Source: JAUIKM01 sp964445695
Lineage (GTDB): Bacteria; Bacteroidota; Ignavibacteria; Kapaibacteriales; UBA7675
Length of the DNA stretch: 64,000 bases
Reading direction: 5' to 3'
Assembly: GCA_964445695.1 (NCBI GenBank)
Contig: CAYULF010000001.1
Coordinates: forward strand, 342,045-406,044
Under the pieces are notes generated by a model, which was given only the letters and a program-made list of their open reading frames with translations, was not told the origin of the DNA and did no database searches. Shown one piece after another: positions 9,487-17,226 of the stretch (within the stretch, counting starts at the first letter, position 1; every line of letters starts with the position of its first letter). Both the position numbers and the translations under genes were made by a program.

Positions 9487-9797
9487 TGGCGCGTAAAAAT
9501 GCTCATGGCTTTTTTTAAGATATCACGCTCCATTTCCGTTCGGGCCAACCTCCGCTTCAACTCATCAATCTCGGCCTGTGCGCGCTCGGCATCGTTCACC
9601 GGTTCGGCGCGCTTGCCATTGCCCGGAAATGCCTTGTCGCCACGTCGACCGTAGTCGCGCTTCCATTTGTACAAGGTATTCTCGTGGATGCCCAATTCTC
9701 GGGCGATTTCGGCCATGCTGCGCGCGTCTACTTCGACCATTCGCACTGCGTTGATCTTATACTCGGCTTCAAACTTGCGGCGGGGTTTGCTTGACAT
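9483..9797 (-). CDS. IS3-family transposase OrfA (helix-turn-helix)
   Basis: 104 residues. HTH_Tnp_1-type DNA-binding domain: RRKFEAEYKINAVRMVE, then SMAEIARELGIHENTLYKWK, followed by a leucine-rich coiled coil (AQAEIDELKRRLARTEMERD) used for multimerisation. The A-rich slippery stretch is in ILKKAM near the 3' end. It binds the element's inverted repeats; together with OrfB it makes the transposase. Confidence 0.95.
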   Translation of the reverse strand: MSSKPRRKFEAEYKINAVRMVEVDARSMAEIARELGIHENTLYKWKRDYGRRGDKAFPGNGKRAEPVNDAERAQAEIDELKRRLARTEMERDILKKAMSIFTRQ

Positions 9798-9834
9798 GAG
9801 TAGTCCTCCTTACTTGAAGTTAGGTAATTCTCAT

Positions 9835-9873
9835 CAAGCTTATTTGACTATCCCACTTTCGGGGGAAAGCCCA
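9835..9873. repeat. left terminal inverted repeat of the IS3 element
   Basis: The transposase-gene-proximal end; reverse complement begins TGGGCTTTCCCCC and matches the opposite end. The orfA promoter should lie between here and 9798. Confidence 0.8.
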
Positions 9874-9874
9874 A

Positions 9875-9991
9875 GGTACGTGGTTGATTGTATGGGAAGG
9901 AAGTAAGCTTAAATAGTTGTAGTGGTTCAACTACCCATGCTTGGTTGACCAGAAATTCATCTCCATCAGTACCGAACGGTAGAATCGATGT
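9875..9991 (-). pseudogene. possible gene fragment cut by the IS element
   Basis: On the minus strand an open, protein-like frame (ILPFGTDGDEFLVNQAWVVE, then PLQLFKLTSF) runs into the IS end. It has no ATG, GTG or TTG start. Beyond the other IS end a frame reading YVLNGRSYKIVEVLN closes at 8488. These could be the two halves of one interrupted gene, but the joins do not prove it. Confidence 0.25.
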
Positions 9992-10002
9992 AAAACAAAA
10001 TA

Positions 10003-10022
10003 GGCCTCTCAAAAGAGAGGCC
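10003..10022 (-). terminator. terminator of the 35-residue basic protein gene
   Basis: GGCCTCTC pairs perfectly with GAGAGGCC around AAAA; on the minus strand it is followed by TATTTTGTTTTA. It lies 23 nt after the stop codon. Confidence 0.85.
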
Positions 10023-10045
10023 TTCGCCCAATCGAAACAACTCGA

Positions 10046-10153
10046 TCATTTCTTACTCGGTCTTGGCTTGCTTCGTTTGTGTGGCTTCACCGGAACCGTT
10101 TTTGGTCCCGGCTTTTTGCCGCCACTTCTCTTACCGCATCCAGATTTAGCCAT
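10046..10153 (-). CDS. very small basic protein (35 residues)
   Basis: Short gene supported by an unusually good signal set: a ribosome site (AAAGGTGA, 5 nt before the ATG), a clean stop, and a strong terminator right after. The product is MAKSGCGKRSGGKKPGPKTV continuing PVKPHKRSKPRPSKK: about 40 percent Lys/Arg, no acidic residue, one Cys. I do not recognise a family with certainty. Such charge suggests nucleic-acid or ribosome binding, but that is inference. It lies 59 nt downstream of the SinR/Cas2-like gene on the same strand, so the two are probably cotranscribed. Confidence 0.7.
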   Translation of the reverse strand: MAKSGCGKRSGGKKPGPKTVPVKPHKRSKPRPSKK

Positions 10154-10212
10154 AAAATTCACCTTTCGGTATTAAGTTAATTGTGCAAAATTGCCCGGAA
10201 TGAATAGTAATC

Positions 10213-10503
10213 TCAATAAGAAAGGGATCTGGATTTGACTCGTACTCTCATCCATTCCCAGATGTCTTTTGGCAGCCAACCTGTATAGTTTGCTGTCACC
10301 TCAATGACAAGAATCCGATCATTGTCATCGATGTGTTTCCGCAATCGATCGTAGAGAGTTGTTGCAGACTCATCAGTGTGGATCAGCCACGTCGATTCGA
10401 GAGCTTTCGCCCATTCATAAGAGTTTTTCAACTCTGCGATAAGGTCGGCATAGTTCTGCCCCTTGCTATGTAGATCATATGAAACCAAGTAAACTGTGGA
10501 CAT
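10213..10503 (-). CDS. SinR-family / Cas2-like small protein
   Basis: 96 residues from the ATG at 10503, chosen because GGAGGG lies 4 nt upstream; the longer open frame adds 25 residues without a ribosome site. The sequence has the ferredoxin-like Cas2/SinR pattern: VYLVSYDLHSKGQNYADLI at the start (Asp after the first strand), then ESTWLIHTDESATTLYDRLR and NDRILVIEV, ending in GWLPKDIWEWM. Family members are usually stand-alone in plasmids, phages and islands; biochemical role is poorly defined. There is no CRISPR array or Cas1 here, so it is not an adaptation gene. Divergent from the XRE regulator across a shared control region. Confidence 0.72.
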   Translation of the reverse strand: MSTVYLVSYDLHSKGQNYADLIAELKNSYEWAKALESTWLIHTDESATTLYDRLRKHIDDNDRILVIEVTANYTGWLPKDIWEWMRVRVKSRSLSY

Positions 10504-10577
10504 TCGCCCTCCGTGTAAAATGAATGAAACTGATAGGCGTAATTTGCACTTTCCGAAATTGAAATCCAAACGAAACA

Positions 10578-10595
10578 TGTAAAATATATTTTACA
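10578..10595. promoter_or_regulatory. perfect 18-bp palindrome, likely operator of the XRE regulator
   Basis: TGTAAAATATATTTTACA, in the 154-nt region between the divergent Cas2-like and XRE genes. A half-site TGTAAAAT recurs at 10514-10521, 11 nt upstream of the Cas2-like start codon. Position and symmetry fit a repressor site controlling both directions. Confidence 0.7.
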
Positions 10596-10657
10596 CCTGA
10601 ATTGCATTGATGTTTATCCCGTTGTATTTTAGGAACAATAAAAGCGGGGAGGGCAGC

Positions 10658-11032
10658 ATGAAAAGCGAATTTGATGCAGCAAAATTTGCTACAATGGTAC
10701 GGTCAAAACGAGGCGAAAAAAGCCTAAGAGCCGTTGCCAAAGAAATTGGTAATATCAGTGCTCCGACTCTCACGAGAGTCGAACAAGGCAAGCTACCAGA
10801 CTTTGACACATTCTTAAATTTGTGCAATTGGCTCCAAGTCTCAACTGAGATTTTCATGATAAAAACAGACACAAATGAAGTACCAAAGTCAGAAGACGAG
10901 GGGATTCAGATAGCGGAGAGGATAGAGATTCAGTTGCGTGCCGATAAAGAAATTGACATAGACACTATAAAAGCAATTAAAACGATGGTACAACTTGCTA
11001 AGAGAGCAGCAAAGAACGGAACACTGGATTGA
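10658..11032 (+). CDS. XRE-family helix-turn-helix regulator
   Basis: 124 residues from the ATG at 10658, which has GGGGAGGG just upstream; a start 17 codons earlier lacks this. The HTH spans about residues 8-60: FATMVRSKRGEKSLRAVAKE, then ISAPTLTRVEQGKLPDFDTF and CNWLQVS. The C-terminal helix (DTIKAIKTMVQLAKRAAKN) may dimerise or contact the protease. Followed 18 nt later by an ImmA/IrrE-type peptidase, the classic pairing in which the peptidase cleaves or inactivates its repressor upon induction. Confidence 0.88.
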   Translation: MKSEFDAAKFATMVRSKRGEKSLRAVAKEIGNISAPTLTRVEQGKLPDFDTFLNLCNWLQVSTEIFMIKTDTNEVPKSEDEGIQIAERIEIQLRADKEIDIDTIKAIKTMVQLAKRAAKNGTLD

Positions 11033-11050
11033 ATAGATAAAAGTGCGGCT

Positions 11051-11635
11051 ATGAAACATGGCTTTAAGGCAAAAGCCAACAGGATTTCGATTAATATTCG
11101 CAAGCAATTGAACCTAGGTGAAACTTCTCCGCTAAGAGCCAGAGCGTTGACTCGACATCTACGGATCAGCGTGTACACACCCCAAGATATTCCTGAAATG
11201 AGTGAAGCCGTGACAAGTCAACTCACTGTTACAGGCAAGGATCGGTGGTCTGGATTAACTATTTACGTGGAATCCCCAAACGGATTCCAAAAGCGATGGA
11301 TAATTCATAATGGGACACATTCCCCTTCCAGACAAGAAAGTACTATCATGCACGAATTAGCTCACATCATATGCGATCATAAGCCATCAGTGATTCGCGA
11401 CTTCGGAGGCGTATCTTTTCGTGAATACAACGATGAAATTGAGCAGGAAGCGATTCATCTCGGTGGATGCCTTCAGATTCCTGACGATGCAATTAAGTGG
11501 GCAGTGATATCTAGAAACATGACCATATCCGAAATTGCTGAGTACTACCACGCGAGTATTGACCTAGTGCGATTTAGAATCAACAAATCTGGTACCTCAA
11601 ACATCATGAAGAAAATGGGCAGAGTTGTTCGATAG
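11051..11635 (+). CDS. ImmA/IrrE-family zinc metallopeptidase
   Basis: 194 residues. The zinc motif H-E-x-x-H is in TIMHELAHIICDH (about residues 98-110), with the downstream Glu in EIEQEAIHLGGCLQIPD, as in COG2856 proteins. The end (MTISEIAEYYHASIDLVRFR) is the usual helical tail of the family. In ICEBs1 and related elements such proteases cut an XRE repressor to derepress the element; the upstream XRE gene fits this. Its AT-rich composition matches the rest of the island. Confidence 0.9.
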   Translation: MKHGFKAKANRISINIRKQLNLGETSPLRARALTRHLRISVYTPQDIPEMSEAVTSQLTVTGKDRWSGLTIYVESPNGFQKRWIIHNGTHSPSRQESTIMHELAHIICDHKPSVIRDFGGVSFREYNDEIEQEAIHLGGCLQIPDDAIKWAVISRNMTISEIAEYYHASIDLVRFRINKSGTSNIMKKMGRVVR

Positions 11636-11893
11636 CCAGGTTACTGATTAGGTGTAGTCTATTACAGGCTCAATAACATAAACTTTGCCGCAATCCTCTG
11701 TTGCTACTGGCCCAACTGACACCTTCCTGATATTTATTGATCGGAAGACATCATTGAGCATCAGACAAACTCATGAATGCTGATCACAACCGCTTGCCTA
11801 ACTATCAATCTGTATTCTCACAGTTGAGTAAGCTATGAAGAGCGGGACTCAAACACTGTAGATCCAAATTCTGTTTTACCCCCCCATCCCCAC
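11636..11893. other. right flank of the island
   Basis: No gene seen. I looked for a copy of the tmRNA 3' end that would mark an attachment repeat and found none here. Confidence 0.4.
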
Positions 11894-11930
11894 AAAGGCC
11901 ATATCCCCCCAGTGAGATACGGCCTTTGCT
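11894..11930. terminator. bidirectional terminator
   Basis: AAAGGCC(A)TATC pairs with GATA(C)GGCCTTT, between two convergent genes; followed by GCTTTAA on the plus side. Confidence 0.75.
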
Positions 11931-11957
11931 TTAATAAACCAGAGTCTGAACTCTGCT

Positions 11958-14423
11958 CTACAGCTTCACAACCTTCGTCGTCACAATTGCCGTGCCGTCG
12001 CTGATGCGCAGGTAGTACATGCCGCTCGACTGACTCGACAAATCCAACTCCACACGACGATTCTTCGTGCGCATCTGCATGATTGTCCGCCCCAGTCTGT
12101 CCACGAGTTCAACAACGACCTCGCCTTCAAACTCGGAGACATCGACTTCAACACGTCCACTGGTTGGATTCGGATAAATGCTCACACCGGGATTCCAGCC
12201 CGGCCCCGGACTTTCCTCTCTGTCGCGAACACCGAATTTGTGCAGGCCGCAGAGCGTACCGTCTTCAATCCAGTAGTGCCCCGCCAGCAGCGAGCTCGTC
12301 TCAAGGATGCTGATTCTCTCGCCCGCCACCACGTCGATCGGTTGGGTCACCGTGGCATTGGACAAGGTGATGAAGTCTTCCGCGTAGATGTTCGAAGTGA
12401 TAACGCCGCTGCGATTAACATTCTGCGGTGCGTAGCGGAAGAATCGCGTGTCCTCCCTCCAGCCGCCGTAGTCCGTCGCAAATTTGATCTTGTAAAAACG
12501 GCCGGGCTGCAAAGTCACGCCGATCTGCGACAAAATACCCGGAGTAATTCGCATGCGGTACAGATAGATATAGGGGAATCCGCCATTTGCATAAAAATAG
12601 TAGTCGCGATTCGGCCCCCAGTCCTGGGTAAAAGCTTCCACCTGCAAGTTTAACCACGCGTTGTGCACCGTGCCGATGACATTTTTACTCTGATCTACCT
12701 CCGCGACCTCCAGGAAGTACTTAAAATAGTAGCACTTGCACTGCCACCTGGCCACAGTCCGTTTTTTACACAACCCGGAATTGAGATTCCCGGGAATATT
12801 ATTGCAGCCGTAGACGCTCTCCGTTGCTCCGGGGGCCCAGTACGCCGGGCAGTCGTCATCTTTGTAGGGACTTAACACAATGTCGTCGCCGACGCAGGGA
12901 AAGGAATCAAAATCCGTATCACCGTTGATTTTCATGCCGTTACCTTGCCAGACTTTGCACGGCGCCGGCCCACCGCCCGGCGGCGGTGGATTGTTGTCGA
13001 CCGGATCCGGCGGACAATACGTGTCGATAGCCGTTTGGCCGGTGAAGTATGGATCCAGCCACCAGCCCAGCCCACCGTCCGTCCAGGAATTGTAAAACTT
13101 GCCATAACTGGTGACCTGGCCAGGATCACAATTGAAGTTGTACCCAGCGAACGTTAACTGGCCGATGATTCTTTGATTGTTGTCGAACAATGGAGACCCC
13201 GAAGATCCAGGCTCAGTGAACATGTTGTTGGTGTCCCAGTCGACGCGCCACATCGATGCCGCCGGAAACACACGCGTGGCAAGGTTCGTGTGAAGAGTAG
13301 CCTCAAAAAAGTTGGTGATAATATTGTCGGCCTCGGCGTATTTTTTGAGGTCGCCGCGCGGATGATGGAATGTGACAAACGACGGATCGGGATCTTCATC
13401 CAGCGTCCAGCCCGAAAAACAAACGTCCAGCTTCGCCAGCTCTTGTGGAGTAATTGATAACTCCAGCAACAAATAGTCCGAAATCGCCGCACCGTCGTCA
13501 TAGTCGGCTACCAGCTTTTGCGCCCCGTACACACTTTTATCACGCAGTGGATTGTACGTGCCGATGCAGTCATCGAGTTCGTGGTGAAACACAAATTGCC
13601 AGGTCGTGTGGTCGTATGCCGAGCCCGTTCCGTCGATGCAGTGATTCGCCGCCAGAAACAGCGGCCGCCCGTCCTCATCGGTGTTGTTTATCAATGCGCC
13701 GGAACAGCTGTTGGTCATTTCGGTCGTTTCATCATAAGCCAGAATGAGCGCTACCGACGAAATCTCCTCCTCCCAACCGAAAGAGCAGAATGCATCCGTT
13801 TGGCAGGCCGATGCGGTTCCGTACGGACCGGATAAAAAGACATTCCGAAAGATGTGCACAACATTCGTCAGATTTATCTGCCCTGCAAAACTCACTTCGG
13901 CCGGTTCGTAGTATTCGAGAATAATCTCCTTACCTTCGATGTAGCTGACCCCGAACTGGATCTCCAGGCTCTGATCGGCATTGTTGTTCGCCGATGTGAA
14001 TGCGCCCAGATAGGTCTCCGTCTCAGGACTGTACACAAACATACTCGCGCCTTCGGGCAGCAGAAATTCATCGAAGTAAAATTGCATGCCGTACGCCGTC
14101 TGCGACGCCAGTTTGAGCAGCCACAGATTGCTGCCGTCCTCAAACTGCATGTGCGTTGCACTTTGTTTAAGGTCGATGTCGACATCTATTCCGCTGCCGT
14201 AATAGGAAAAATCGCAGTCGACGCATTCGTAGGACAGAGCACGCTCCAATTCCACTTCATTGTCGAGCGCCGGTAGTTCGTAGGTTTCAATCCCGACCTC
14301 CAGCTGTGCCGCTACATCGCCCTCCAGGATGCACAACGGTGCACCGCCGATGTTGCTTTGGGCCTGTAGCATGGCCGGCACAGCCGCCAACCAGGCAATT
14401 AATAGAAAAGTCAGTTTTCTCAT
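11958..14423 (-). CDS. secreted trypsin-like (lysyl-endopeptidase type) serine protease with sorting domain
   Basis: 821 residues: signal peptide (1-22), a propeptide-like region, an S1 peptidase domain and a C-terminal type IX sorting domain (about 745-821, beginning IYPNPTSGRVEV and ending TTKVVKL). The triad reads His261 (FLAANHCIDG), Asp316 (AAISDYLLLE) and Ser408 (EPGSSGSPLFD), as in Achromobacter lysyl endopeptidase-like enzymes. A Pro/Gly linker (around 476-487) separates it from a Cys-rich segment before the sorting domain. Probably exported and held at the cell surface or released, digesting external protein. The neighbour 63 nt upstream is also secreted and may share its transcript. 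Confidence 0.9.
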   Translation of the reverse strand: MRKLTFLLIAWLAAVPAMLQAQSNIGGAPLCILEGDVAAQLEVGIETYELPALDNEVELERALSYECVDCDFSYYGSGIDVDIDLKQSATHMQFEDGSNLWLLKLASQTAYGMQFYFDEFLLPEGASMFVYSPETETYLGAFTSANNNADQSLEIQFGVSYIEGKEIILEYYEPAEVSFAGQINLTNVVHIFRNVFLSGPYGTASACQTDAFCSFGWEEEISSVALILAYDETTEMTNSCSGALINNTDEDGRPLFLAANHCIDGTGSAYDHTTWQFVFHHELDDCIGTYNPLRDKSVYGAQKLVADYDDGAAISDYLLLELSITPQELAKLDVCFSGWTLDEDPDPSFVTFHHPRGDLKKYAEADNIITNFFEATLHTNLATRVFPAASMWRVDWDTNNMFTEPGSSGSPLFDNNQRIIGQLTFAGYNFNCDPGQVTSYGKFYNSWTDGGLGWWLDPYFTGQTAIDTYCPPDPVDNNPPPPGGGPAPCKVWQGNGMKINGDTDFDSFPCVGDDIVLSPYKDDDCPAYWAPGATESVYGCNNIPGNLNSGLCKKRTVARWQCKCYYFKYFLEVAEVDQSKNVIGTVHNAWLNLQVEAFTQDWGPNRDYYFYANGGFPYIYLYRMRITPGILSQIGVTLQPGRFYKIKFATDYGGWREDTRFFRYAPQNVNRSGVITSNIYAEDFITLSNATVTQPIDVVAGERISILETSSLLAGHYWIEDGTLCGLHKFGVRDREESPGPGWNPGVSIYPNPTSGRVEVDVSEFEGEVVVELVDRLGRTIMQMRTKNRRVELDLSSQSSGMYYLRISDGTAIVTTKVVKL

Positions 14424-14486
14424 TGATCTATCTCTGGTTCATTATGTAACATCTGTACTTTGTGTTGAATTAAACGCAGGTGAAGA

Positions 14487-15734
14487 TCACTTCTGCAGGG
14501 CTTCCAGTCTGGCGTTTACAGCGGCGTTTTCGCGCTGGAGCGTTTCAACGCTCTTTTGCAACTCAATCACGTACAGTGTTAACTCTTCGATCTTTTTCAT
14601 GTGAATCGCGCTCATCTCGCCAAGTCGCAATCCATTGTTGACGATCTCCTCTTCGTTGGGTACGCCCGGCAGGTGTTTATTTGTTTTAATGAACGTTTCA
14701 ACTTCTTCCAGCTCAGCCAGTTCATAGTTGTCGTCAAAGACGTAGTCGCACCAGCCGGTGCGCGTCACTTCCACTTCGCGCGTCACCGTCTTGCCGTCGT
14801 CCGTCACGTAAAACGGATACTTGCCGCATGTTCCGTCTATGTCCGCCGTCTCTCCCGGTGCATTTTTACTGCGAATAAAATACCAGCCCGAATTGGTCAT
14901 GCCGATGCCCATGTAGTCGCCGTTGTCGTTTGGTGTGGCGCTCACCCAGGCGGAAGCCGCAGGCGATTTGAACCTGATATTCCAGTGCGAGTCGGTCCAG
15001 GCTTCGGACCAGCTCTTGAACTCCAGCACGCCCTGATTCGTAAAGTTAAACTGCGGATCGTACACAATATCCTGCACCTCGGTCGAGACGCCCTCGTTAA
15101 ACGTCTGGATTTCAACATTGCCGGTGTAGTCCGTCACCAGCACTGAACCGCCCAGGTTGCCTTCCATTTTTGTGACCGTCGCCGCAGCTTCATCCGGCTG
15201 ACCGAGATAGGCGTTAAATCCCATGTACGCGCCAAAAATCCCGTCGTTGTTGCCGCCCGTCGAGCTGAAGGTGATCGGCCGATACTCGCCTATCTGGAAA
15301 TTTGTTCGCGACTGTGAAGTCCACAGACCGGCGCGCTGCGCTGCGCCCTGCTCGTGGCTGTTGCCGTTCCACAAACGCAGCCCCGTTAACCCATTCTCGC
15401 CTTCGTCGGAAATCACAAAACCGTGACTCTGTTCCGCATAAACATCCCAGATGTTGTTGGCCGAAAGCAGTCCTTCCACTTCAAACCGAATTCCCGGCGT
15501 GGCATCAGTCGTCGGTGCACCGTCGCCCACGTTGGCCGGATCCCGGTAAATGTGAATATCGCGAATCGCAAAATCCGTGTTGCCGCCTATCGATACCTTA
15601 TCCCAGGTCCATGTGTTAATTCCCGTTGTGCCCCACTCATTGGCCTGGCCGAACAGGTTTGCAACAACGACAAATTGAAAAAGTACAAAAGTGGTCAGGG
15701 TAGTGCGTATGTAGCGCATAGATCTCATGCCCAT
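14487..15734 (-). CDS. secreted protein with Bacteroidota coiled-coil tail
   Basis: 415 residues, signal peptide about 1-30 (several in-frame ATGs; 15719 is as likely a start). The C-terminus carries the recognisable tail ETFIKTNKHLPGVPNEEEIV, LRLGEMSAIHMKKIEELTLY and a leucine/glutamate coiled coil; similar tails are common in secreted Bacteroidota proteins and resemble the S74-type intramolecular chaperone region of phage tail fibres. The body is beta-rich and unassigned. Likely surface or extracellular; function unknown. It precedes the S1 protease in the same direction. Confidence 0.8.
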   Translation of the reverse strand: MGMRSMRYIRTTLTTFVLFQFVVVANLFGQANEWGTTGINTWTWDKVSIGGNTDFAIRDIHIYRDPANVGDGAPTTDATPGIRFEVEGLLSANNIWDVYAEQSHGFVISDEGENGLTGLRLWNGNSHEQGAAQRAGLWTSQSRTNFQIGEYRPITFSSTGGNNDGIFGAYMGFNAYLGQPDEAAATVTKMEGNLGGSVLVTDYTGNVEIQTFNEGVSTEVQDIVYDPQFNFTNQGVLEFKSWSEAWTDSHWNIRFKSPAASAWVSATPNDNGDYMGIGMTNSGWYFIRSKNAPGETADIDGTCGKYPFYVTDDGKTVTREVEVTRTGWCDYVFDDNYELAELEEVETFIKTNKHLPGVPNEEEIVNNGLRLGEMSAIHMKKIEELTLYVIELQKSVETLQRENAAVNARLEALQK

Positions 15735-16506
15735 TTTCAGATGTTAAAAATGTTAAAGCAGATTCCGGCAGCTATCCGGACTGTGGGGTCGGGACAGGTT
15801 GATTCAGGCAAGGACAATTGTGACGTGACTCGGATCACCTGTCGTTTCTCGCCTGCTGCAAATACAGTGCGTTCGGCTGCCGGCCTCATGCTTCAAACTT
15901 CGTGCCAGATTTTTAGTTAAACAGGCGCACATCTCGATCTTTTGGCAAACGCTGTGGTGAATCGTCATTAACTCCCAGCAATACATGCTGTTGGCGCAAC
16001 AAAGCACTCTTGACGCCACACCCGCACTCTGCCATTGATACTCATATAGACCACCTTGTGCGACGAATTTTCGGCGGGATTTTTTCCAGGGCCAAAGCGT
16101 CCTTTTGCTGCTACTTCGCTCCTGCTTCCGTCCCATCAACGCTGTATCAGGTTTACCAACGGTTCAAACCGGGCATTTCGACTTCAGACTCTGCTGGTGC
16201 GCTCTTTAAGCACCGGTGACGAAAATTCGTCGGCTCGACGAAAAATCACCATCTACCGCGCTGCCACGACCGCGAACCCGTAGTGATGTATTGTTCCCGC
16301 ACAGGTGATTCGGACCGCTCTCGCCTGATTGCAGCGCCCTTGTCGGGCTCGCTTCTTGATGATCTTGTTTGTCTTTGAGTCTGAAACACGTGCACTGGAA
16401 GCTGGTCCGACAGATTTTCAGTGGTATATTGATCGCTTCCCGGCCGTGTTTTACGTGCCGGATCTGACTACAGGATCGCCCGGCATTTCACATATTGTTG
16501 CTTGAT
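15735..16506. other. intergenic region, nothing recognised
   Basis: About 770 bases between divergent genes. I see no repeat, RNA or convincing open frame. Confidence 0.4.
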
Positions 16507-17175
16507 ATGAAATCATTGCTTGTTTGCTGTTTGTTGTTAACCTTCTGTCTGAACCTGCCGGCGCAGTCGGTTGACAATGGTTTACTGAATCTCCGGATTG
16601 ACGACGACGACGTCCGCACGTACAACAGCCTGGCCGACATGATCAGGGCCGAAGATCTAAGCTGTTTGCAGGAAGTCAACACGTTTGAAGATTTTGCATT
16701 CGCGGGAAACCTGTTTGCTCTGCAGAATCCAGTCCGTCAATGGACAGTCTTCATTCAGCCCTCCGATTTTAACGTCAATACAAGCTGCGATGCAGAGTTT
16801 TTATCCGCCAAAAGGCTGGACCTCAACCAGGACGGCAGACCGGAGTTTATCCTGCGGTTCAGACTCAATATTCACGGTTATTCCAACCTGCAGGGCGTAG
16901 TGGAAGATTATGTTCAAATCTGGGATACATTTAACAAAAAACTCATACTGAGCCGCCTGGAGCACACTGCCGAATTTGATTTTTCAGCCGGCGAACAAGG
17001 CCCGAATAGTTGTTTCAGCACCGTTACCTGTAGTCCCGGCACAATAGCTATTGCGGGCACAAGATGCATTGGCCATGCCGATGGGCTCATCCAGGTTTTC
17101 CGAATGGAACAGTCCGACAGCTCTGAAGATCGAACCTACTTCTGCGTCGATGGTGCGTTTGTGCTGCAGGAGTAA
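16507..17175 (+). CDS. secreted protein of unknown function with a calcium-type Asp motif
   Basis: 222 residues from the ATG at 16507 (signal peptide MKSLLVCCLLLTFCLNLPAQ). Residues around 105 read AKRLDLNQDGRPEFILRF, an FG-GAP/dockerin-like Asp-rich calcium-binding phrase that often lies in VCBS-type proteins. Six cysteines in the mature part. No other domain recognised. Faces the propeller gene at 17227-18309 convergently. Confidence 0.6.
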   Translation: MKSLLVCCLLLTFCLNLPAQSVDNGLLNLRIDDDDVRTYNSLADMIRAEDLSCLQEVNTFEDFAFAGNLFALQNPVRQWTVFIQPSDFNVNTSCDAEFLSAKRLDLNQDGRPEFILRFRLNIHGYSNLQGVVEDYVQIWDTFNKKLILSRLEHTAEFDFSAGEQGPNSCFSTVTCSPGTIAIAGTRCIGHADGLIQVFRMEQSDSSEDRTYFCVDGAFVLQE

Positions 17176-17226
17176 TCAGTTAAAACAGTTGCTCTGTGTC
17201 TTGTGGCTGTTGCAGAGCGGTTCGCG

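Larger units (their letters stand above)
8586..9874 (-). mobile_element. IS3-family insertion sequence
   Basis: About 1.29 kb, bounded by imperfect 39-bp inverted repeats (8587-8625 and 9835-9873) and carrying overlapping orfA and orfB. Both ends begin TTGG. I could not find a matching 3-4 bp target duplication (flanks read GAT and GGT). GC content is higher than in the island it sits in, so it is probably a separate, later arrival. Both frames are intact, so it may be active. Confidence 0.9.

Noticed and set aside
10213..10503. CRISPR-Cas adaptation gene (Cas2)
   Set aside because: No array, Cas1 or other cas gene; fits the stand-alone SinR/Cas2-like class.
11636..11957. possible attachment-site repeat of ssrA right of the island
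   Set aside because: No copy of the tmRNA 3' end found by eye.
15735..16506. short plus-strand frames such as 16010-16219
   Set aside because: No start context, no domain, and unusual composition.
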